This document shows, piece after piece, positions 15,001 through 18,852 of a stretch of 18,852 nt of DNA. The first letter of the stretch is position 1; each line of letters begins with the position of its first letter. A program made the position numbers and the translations under genes. The DNA lies in NCBI GenBank assembly GCA_017303735.1, contig JAFLCF010000080.1, positions 1 through 18,852 on the forward strand, in the 5' to 3' direction. Below the pieces are notes generated by a model. It saw only the letters and a list, made by a program, of their open reading frames with translations, was not told the origin of the DNA and searched no databases. The DNA comes from Anaerolineae bacterium (GTDB lineage: Bacteria > Chloroflexota > Anaerolineae > Anaerolineales > Villigracilaceae).

Positions 15001-15129
15001 GCTGTGAGGTCTTTCAGATTCCAGCATTAAGTAAGCCAAAAGTGCGCGCACTTTTATCGATTCGAACTCGTGAATGGGGTCTTCGCCTAGTTTTGCTTGG
15101 AAAGAGCCAAGAAAAGATAGTGTTAACAT
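12070..15129 (-). CDS. SARP-type regulator: winged helix, BTAD, NB-ARC ATPase, TPR
   Basis: A 1019-residue cytoplasmic activator of the AfsR/large-SARP type. Order of domains: OmpR-like winged helix (about 1-95), BTAD (about 100-250), NB-ARC-type ATPase with Walker A GPGGVGKT (305-312), Walker B LLIFDNYEH (376-384, D380) and GLPLGIELAA (473-482), then TPR-like helical repeats to the end (about 590-980). By family knowledge, nucleotide and ligand sensing by the C-terminal parts controls DNA binding by the N-terminus. Within the BTAD lies a cluster C115, H118, H120, C126, C129, with H131 and H132, that could bind a metal. The ATG at 15129 is chosen because AAGGA (15139-15143) is 9 nt upstream; the ATG at 15138 would have no spacing. 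It is divergent from the small gene at 15206. Confidence 0.93.
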   Translation of the reverse strand: MLTLSFLGSFQAKLGEDPIHEFESIKVRALLAYLMLESERPHSRDHLASLFWGNNDEAKSAKNMRQALSNLRKSIQDTNPQTPYLIISPDSVQANRKNSNVWLDTQAFEELISACEKHLHRDIKTCTTCNHHMEKAMELYRGTFLEGFVIKDSEYFQGWHTSRREYFHQKALTTLEHLVEYHQQRREYQKAIVYARRLVSMDEWREESHVLLMRLLSRDSQRSAAIKQYQKCRSILEKEFGAPPQPETEQLYQQILTNSASGAEQGVPPNNLPVFGTTFVGRQKEIQQTIEYLQTKNRRLVTIVGPGGVGKTRLALQVGQDQLLSFQDGVYWIPLDTIEAPAAIPDSIAGTLGLELPAKGDPQTHLLNFLRHREILLIFDNYEHVLPETGLIKSLLTHAPGLSILITSREALHLQMEWEIELSGLPLSEEKDGEGSAAVQLLQQRAERIDPAFSISAGQKYQEALLLCEILDGLPLGIELAANLIKNFSCAQIAEQISQDIGVLTSSLRDVPPRHRSLWVVFEHSWNFLTEEEKRAFAALGTFPARFTPDAASEICAVSSSLLAELCRKSLVRQFSRGVFGLHPLLRQYARRKQNSADISEAEMNERFKLYFANHVQAWERNMKSENVQQALDGMSQDWLNLAVCWNTALDIRDFETLNTLLSPFFWFFEIKGKIYEGDILFKSGLDEIRGIHKQGKQGRLFYYRLLAYYGWLSFRRGQTDTALKSLGEAVEHGLKDLGIAEKIFATNHLGGIYYETGNKTDAHEMHREAMRLCEKGQALWEEALTCNHYGSMLSMEGDLDGAAQILQRGSDIAETHGYTWITASILSNLAVLAYFRQDYRTAIDLFLKSNEKSAQYGDIHRSPSVNHNNLAECYAMLGQLEKASEHLNSALYHFNECGNVVFLPYVYNTLAIIHLQSNKYPEARKALDDGIRNAVEYQMHNVLNNLLIDYAKYFLLTGNLKQATRIVRYVIQSPDTIKEGRDKADSLFEEFGDDLRREAGLLAGSALTRQEILDGIKT

Positions 15130-15154
15130 TTTTTGCATTCCTTATGATGGATGA

Positions 15155-15160
15155 ATTATA
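15155..15160 (-). promoter_or_regulatory. -10 box for the SARP-type regulator gene
   Basis: A perfect TATAAT is read on the minus strand about 26 bp before the chosen start, with the AAGGA site between them. The -35 position (about 15178-15183) reads GTCAGG, a poor match, and is occupied by the direct repeat at 15164-15183, so binding there could activate or repress the gene. Confidence 0.5.
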
Positions 15161-15163
15161 CAA

Positions 15164-15183
15164 TTTCCTGACGTTTTCCTGAC
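15164..15183. promoter_or_regulatory. 11-bp-period direct repeat, candidate SARP operator
   Basis: tttcctgac occurs at 15164-15172 and again, identically, at 15175-15183, giving a period of exactly 11 bp. SARP activators such as ActII-ORF4 and DnrI bind heptamer direct repeats with this period, about 8 bp upstream of a -10 box. Here a TG-extended -10 (TAATAT, 15194-15199) begins 10 bp after the repeat on the plus strand and no -35 consensus is seen. The repeat lies in the 67-bp gap between the SARP-type regulator and the small gene. Confidence 0.55.
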
Positions 15184-15190
15184 ACCCCAT

Positions 15191-15199
15191 TGGTAATAT
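15191..15199 (+). promoter_or_regulatory. Extended -10 for the small gene (probably leaderless)
   Basis: TGGTAATAT gives TG at 15191-15192 and the -10 box TAATAT at 15194-15199. A start 6-7 nt after the box falls at or within a base of the ATG at 15206, implying a leaderless transcript. This fits the absence of a Shine-Dalgarno sequence upstream of that ATG. Confidence 0.45.
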
Positions 15200-15205
15200 C
15201 TCTTT

Positions 15206-15430
15206 ATGAATACCTCTTCAGCCCAACAAATTACCTTTCTCTTACGTGTTTGGCGCTCCAGTTCCGAATGGCGGATTTCACTTGAAAACCCCATGACAGG
15301 CGAGAGAAACGGTTTTTCGAAACTTGAGGCGTTGATGGAATTCCTTAAGAATGACATGGAGCGCCCCACTCCACCTGAAAAGGAGGATGATAACAGATTG
15401 AAGGACACAAATCCTGTAGATAAACCATAA
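15206..15430 (+). CDS. Small conserved-looking protein divergent from the SARP regulator
   Basis: A 74-residue soluble protein with no signal peptide. The folded part appears to be residues 8-48, with the pattern FLLRVWRSSSEWRISLENP followed by TGERNGFSKLEALMEFL: an alternating beta-strand pair, a T-G-E-R turn and an amphipathic helix. The C-terminal 25 residues are charged and Pro-rich. I recall similar short proteins with an 'LLRxW...WRxSLEDPxTGERxGFxxLEALxxFL' pattern in Chloroflexota, but I cannot name a family or function. It shares a 67-bp divergent promoter with the regulator and is probably a target or partner of it. It is oriented with the surface protein genes downstream. Confidence 0.7.
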   Translation: MNTSSAQQITFLLRVWRSSSEWRISLENPMTGERNGFSKLEALMEFLKNDMERPTPPEKEDDNRLKDTNPVDKP

Positions 15431-15547
15431 CTTGTTTCACCCGGAAAAGACAGTATTTTACACACCAAAAATACATTCGTTATTTGCCTTCGTTTGCAAA
15501 TGGGTTTTGCGAACGGGAGATCATCAAACCATCTTAGGAGAGAAGAC
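15431..15547 (+). other. Intergenic leader with an imperfect hairpin
   Basis: This 117-nt gap has no gene. It contains cgtttgcaaa (15491-15500) and tttgcgaacg (15506-15515), which pair over 10 bp with one G-T wobble around a 5-nt loop. AGGAG at 15536-15540 is the ribosome binding site of the lipoprotein gene. No clear promoter or terminator is visible, so readthrough from the small gene is possible. Confidence 0.45.
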
Positions 15548-16678
15548 ATGAAAGTCAAATCACTCATTGCCTGCACGTTAATTATGCTAACCATCCTTAT
15601 CGCGGCTTGTGGAGCGCCTGACGTACCACAAGCTACTGAAGAAATAGATTACAGCATACCCGCAGACACGGAAACGCCTGCCAGTGTCCCGCCCACGGAT
15701 ATCCCAGTTGAAGAAAATGTCATTATACATACCACTATCCCTGTAAACCTGCCAGACACTTCCAATGGTGTCGCTGCAGATTTCGACTCTTCCAAGGTGC
15801 TTGCAAACGGTTCGCTGGTTGGCGGCGACCGTTTTACCTTTGGGCGGTTTGAACGTCCTTTCAATGCAAATACCATGGATACTTATTATGCCGAAATCGA
15901 TATTATCAGCACCGAAATCTTCCAAGATGATGTATGGATATTTGGAAGGCTTTCCATCAAAGGACTGGATACAAGCGGTTCAAAAATCGCCAGCTATGCA
16001 ATGGAATTTGATACAACCTTGAATGGCAAGGCGAACTGGCTGATCCTCAGCGGCAAGCCCAATTCCACAGATTGGAGCGTGGACGGTGTGCAAATCTACA
16101 ACGATGCCAACGCAGATGTCGGCGGAACATCTCCATATCGGACCGATGAGTCGCTTGCCAGTGGTGATGGTTTTGAAACTCTCGTCTTTGATCAAGGGGG
16201 GGGTGCTGATTCAGATGCTGCATGGACACGCATCTCACCCACCGACCCCAACCTGATCGAATTTGCCATTAAACGTAGTGCCATTGAACAACCAGCATAT
16301 TTCATGGTCAATATGTGGGCGGGATATTCCCTGAATCCCAGCATATTCGACATCAATGATCGTTTCACCCATGAACAAGCAGGCGCGGCAGATGCTGGAC
16401 TCGAATACTTTTACCCAATCAAAGCAGTTGCAGAAGTTGATAACTCCTGCCGCATTCCAGTCGGATTCCAACCAACTGGTAATGAACCGGGTTTGTGCGC
16501 AACACCCAACCAAATTGCAAAAGAAGGTTCCTCCTCTGAATCTGGCGCACCAGGAAGATCCTGTCCAGTTGGGCAAATACAACAATGCGACCCTCTTGAG
16601 GGCTGCTGGTGTGTACCTGCATTTAGCTTCCCTCCCCCGGTCATCATCGTCCCACCAGGTCCGGTAATTATTCCGTAA
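15548..16678 (+). CDS. Putative lipoprotein with Cys-rich tail
   Basis: A 376-residue exported protein. The signal peptide (1-20) ends in a lipobox I-A-A-C with C21 as the lipidated residue. A Pro/Thr-rich spacer (about 25-70) is followed by a beta-rich domain (about 75-290) whose strands (YAEIDIIST, DVWIFGRLSI, YAMEFDTTL, LIEFAIKRSAI) resemble carbohydrate-binding or DOMON-like sandwiches; this is a weak resemblance. The C-terminal part has six cysteines (301, 317, 339, 347, 353, 355) including CDPLEGCWC, and ends in a hydrophobic Pro-rich tail. I cannot assign a function. AGGAG 7 nt before the ATG sets the start. A run of eight G (16196-16203) lies in the coding sequence. The next gene begins 43 nt downstream. 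Confidence 0.85.
   Translation: MKVKSLIACTLIMLTILIAACGAPDVPQATEEIDYSIPADTETPASVPPTDIPVEENVIIHTTIPVNLPDTSNGVAADFDSSKVLANGSLVGGDRFTFGRFERPFNANTMDTYYAEIDIISTEIFQDDVWIFGRLSIKGLDTSGSKIASYAMEFDTTLNGKANWLILSGKPNSTDWSVDGVQIYNDANADVGGTSPYRTDESLASGDGFETLVFDQGGGADSDAAWTRISPTDPNLIEFAIKRSAIEQPAYFMVNMWAGYSLNPSIFDINDRFTHEQAGAADAGLEYFYPIKAVAEVDNSCRIPVGFQPTGNEPGLCATPNQIAKEGSSSESGAPGRSCPVGQIQQCDPLEGCWCVPAFSFPPPVIIVPPGPVIIP
16196..16203 (+). repeat. G8 homopolymer tract inside the lipoprotein gene
   Basis: Eight consecutive G residues encode Gly-Gly-Gly at residues 217-219. Loss or gain of one G would shift the frame and cut the protein at about 60% of its length, before the Cys-rich region. In surface protein genes such tracts can mediate phase variation. 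Confidence 0.8.
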
Positions 16679-16721
16679 CGTTCTAACCGATTCGAAAATT
16701 GATTTCATACAAGGAGTTAAG

Positions 16722-18852
16722 ATGAAAAAAATACTAAAAACATCCCAATCCCAAGCGTTTTTTATTCTAGTGCAGCCCTCCCCCAGGAACCTCCTGGCTC
16801 GATACATTGTCTTAATCGTCATGTTGGTCGCGCTTTTCGGTTCGCCAACTTATGTAATACCCGCGCGCGCAGCTAGTATTATAGTGAATACTGACCAGGA
16901 AATCGAGGCGGATAATTCGTTATGTTCGCTCTACGAGGCGGCGATTGCCGCCAATACAGATAGCGCATACAAAGGTTGCCCGGCGGGTTCCGGTGCGGAT
17001 GTCATCACCTTTGCAGACGATTACACTATTACACTGTTAGTTACAGAACTACAAATCCTGTCTCCCATTACCATAACGGGCAGGGGAATTACGAATACCA
17101 TTATTCAGGCAAGCGACTGCAATCCCATCACCACACCCGGCGGATGTTCCCCCGCATATAACCGGGTCTTTTATATTATCAATAATGATGTAACAATAAA
17201 TGACTTAACAATTCAACACGGCAACTGCGATAGTGGTTGCATCGGGGTTAATAATATAGGCGGAGGGATTTATAATGCTGGTGGTAACCTGACGATCAAC
17301 AATGTGCTTCTCAACGCCAATAAAGCAGATTATGGCGGGGGCTTATATACCAGCGGATCATTCAACACGGTCGCATTGAACAACGTCACCATCACCGGCA
17401 ATGATGCCAGCAATGGAGATGGCAGAGGCGGCGGCGCACATCTTTCGGCAAATACAACGTTTGCAAATGTAACGATCACCAACAACACTGCCAAATATGG
17501 CGGCGGAATTTATTTCTATCAAAGTTATACCTACAATATGCTGCAAACAACCATGATAGGCAACAGCGCAAGCATGGCGGGAGGTGGCATCTATAATAAT
17601 TCAGCCGCTCCAAATATCACCAACTCGACCATCAGCGGCAACGACGCCAACTACATGCTCGGCGGCGGTGGAATATATAACGATGGCGGCAGCCCCACAC
17701 TGACCAATGTGACCATCAGCGGCAACAGCGCACAAAACAGCTACGGCGGTGGCATTTACAACAATAACAGCGATCCCATTCTGACTAATGTCACCTTCAG
17801 CAACAACCTTGCTGGTACAAATGGCGGAGGCGGCATGTTGAATACCAATGGCAGCAATCCTACACTATACAACACCCTAATCGCCAATAGTATTGGCGGA
17901 GGAGATTGCGTAAATAATTCAACAACATTAAGTCCCTCGAACAATAATCTCATTGAAGATGCTTCAAATGCTTGCGGTTTGACAAATGGCGCGAACGGCA
18001 ACATCATCGGGCAAGACCCGAACCTGGGAGCATTGCTGAACAATGGCGGAAACACATTAACTCACGCATTGCAAGTGGGTTCACCTGCTATTGATGCAGG
18101 TGATGACAATACTTGTGAAACAGTCGATCAACGCGGGGTTGCTCGTCCGCAGGGGGGACATTGCGATATTGGCGCATTTGAATATCAAGATTTGGCAAAT
18201 CCTCTCATAACATCTATCACACGTGTAGGCACCTCTCCAATCTCCGCCGCCAGTGTAGATTTCACTATTAGTTTCTCAGAGTCCGTGCAGAATGTGGATG
18301 TGAATGACTTCTCGCTTACAACTACTGGTGTGAGTGGCGCCTCCATCACTGGGGTCACTCCCGTCTTTGCCTCGGTGTATACCGTCTCGGTCAATACAGG
18401 GTCAGGGGATGGCACGATCCGCTTGGATATGCCTGACACAGCATCCATCAAAGACCTTTCAAATAACAATCTAACAGGATTGCCTTTTACAACCGGTGAA
18501 ACTTACACCGTCACTAAACCCGCCAGCACCGACGTCACTATCGGTGGAGTAAATCAAGGGAGTTATGCCCTCGCTCCCGGAGCCAGTCAGCGCGTGAACT
18601 ACCCGACCCTGGATGCCGGTCCGGTCAAGATCGAGAGCACAAATGGCGTGCCGATCATCGCCGCCCTGCGCGAAGCTTGGAACAACCAACAAACCGGCTT
18701 GCTCTCCAGCACCAGCTTTGCACAGCTGATGGGTATCCCCGCCGAGCAATTGTCCGATACCTACTACCTGCCCCACTACAACGATCTGTCGCCTCTCCTG
18801 GATGCCCAACTGCGCATCGGGAATGTCGACACTACGACAGCCACGGTGGCGA
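16722..18852 (+). CDS. Large secreted beta-helix surface protein (CSLREA / choice-of-anchor Q), 3' end missing
   Basis: The frame is open for 710 codons and runs off the right edge. A long signal peptide with a hydrophobic core (about 29-41) ends at ARA-A (cut after residue 50). CSLYEAAIAAN (68-78) is the CSLREA-type motif of secreted proteins. Residues 178-390 are a right-handed beta-helix of about 28-residue turns with the pattern GGGIYNN-x-P-x-LTNVTISGNSA. The block GSPAIDAGDDNTCE to CDIGAFEYQ (453-489) is the choice-of-anchor Q signature that closes such helices. An Ig-like domain follows (about 495-597), then a different module from 604 (KIESTNGVPIIAALR, MGIPAEQLSDTYYLPHYND) also known to me from Anaerolineae surface proteins. 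The role is probably adhesion or cell-surface structure. AAGGAG 5 nt before the ATG supports the start; the lipoprotein gene is 43 nt upstream. Confidence 0.9.
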   Translation, partial: MKKILKTSQSQAFFILVQPSPRNLLARYIVLIVMLVALFGSPTYVIPARAASIIVNTDQEIEADNSLCSLYEAAIAANTDSAYKGCPAGSGADVITFADDYTITLLVTELQILSPITITGRGITNTIIQASDCNPITTPGGCSPAYNRVFYIINNDVTINDLTIQHGNCDSGCIGVNNIGGGIYNAGGNLTINNVLLNANKADYGGGLYTSGSFNTVALNNVTITGNDASNGDGRGGGAHLSANTTFANVTITNNTAKYGGGIYFYQSYTYNMLQTTMIGNSASMAGGGIYNNSAAPNITNSTISGNDANYMLGGGGIYNDGGSPTLTNVTISGNSAQNSYGGGIYNNNSDPILTNVTFSNNLAGTNGGGGMLNTNGSNPTLYNTLIANSIGGGDCVNNSTTLSPSNNNLIEDASNACGLTNGANGNIIGQDPNLGALLNNGGNTLTHALQVGSPAIDAGDDNTCETVDQRGVARPQGGHCDIGAFEYQDLANPLITSITRVGTSPISAASVDFTISFSESVQNVDVNDFSLTTTGVSGASITGVTPVFASVYTVSVNTGSGDGTIRLDMPDTASIKDLSNNNLTGLPFTTGETYTVTKPASTDVTIGGVNQGSYALAPGASQRVNYPTLDAGPVKIESTNGVPIIAALREAWNNQQTGLLSSTSFAQLMGIPAEQLSDTYYLPHYNDLSPLLDAQLRIGNVDTTTATVA
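17253..17891 (+). repeat. In-frame degenerate repeats encoding beta-helix turns
   Basis: The coding sequence repeats at the DNA level as well as in protein. For example gaccatcagcggcaac occurs at 17627-17642 and again at 17711-17726, 84 bp (28 codons) apart, and GGCGG(A/T)GG(C/A)AT-type stretches recur about once per turn. Such arrays can expand or contract by recombination. They are coding repeats and not a CRISPR. Confidence 0.75.

Noticed and set aside
15142..15594. 150-codon minus-strand frame across the small gene and lipoprotein start
   Set aside because: It would overlap the divergent promoter region and two better supported genes, and has no ribosome binding site or domain.
16235..16822. 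195-codon minus-strand frame opposite the lipoprotein and next gene start
   Set aside because: It spans two plus-strand genes with strong ribosome binding sites and a lipobox or signal peptide; its composition is Cys/Trp-rich noise.
17253..17891. Regularly spaced repeats as a CRISPR array
   Set aside because: The repeats are in frame, degenerate and encode beta-helix turns; there are no constant direct repeats with unique spacers and no cas genes.

Overview
The window reads as a chromosomal segment of a member of the Chloroflexota, most likely class Anaerolineae. This is inferred from gene content: a very large BTAD/NB-ARC/TPR transcriptional regulator, CSLREA plus choice-of-anchor-Q surface proteins, a sufCBD-S-U gene order ending in a Rieske protein, a histidyl-tRNA synthetase of the divergent 'GFAMGD' type, and many short palindromic elements in the gaps between genes. 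No 16S gene or other definitive marker is present.

Left part (1-5700). The 5' end of a tRNA gene (minus strand) is cut by the left edge. Upstream of it lie a GNAT acetyltransferase and hisS, overlapping by 8 nt. Across a divergent promoter region sits a plus-strand trio: a SAM-dependent methyltransferase, a PIG-L/LmbE deacetylase and a DinB-like protein. The trio ends at a bidirectional terminator shared with a convergent minus-strand pair (single-domain response regulator, then a GNAT acetyltransferase).

Middle (5297-11943). A complete SUF iron-sulfur cluster assembly operon runs on the minus strand: sufC, sufB, sufD, an uncharacterised protein with a histone-H1-like basic tail and an SH3/Tudor-like C-terminus, sufS, a sufU/iscU-type scaffold, and a Rieske [2Fe-2S] protein, closed by a terminator. 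A near-consensus sigma70 promoter (TTGACA-17-TACAAT) precedes sufC. Every gap in the operon except the 1-nt sufB/sufD junction holds a different palindrome. The scaffold lacks the insertion typical of SufU and has an IscU-like motif before its third cysteine.

Right part (11944-18852). A 1019-residue SARP-type regulator (winged helix, BTAD, NB-ARC ATPase, TPRs) is divergent from a small 74-residue gene that appears leaderless. The 67-bp gap between them carries an exact 9-bp direct repeat with an 11-bp period, the geometry known for SARP operators. Downstream on the plus strand are a lipoprotein containing a G8 tract and a large secreted beta-helix protein that runs off the right edge. The main hypothesis from this window is that the regulator, the small protein, the lipoprotein and the surface protein form one regulated cell-surface locus.
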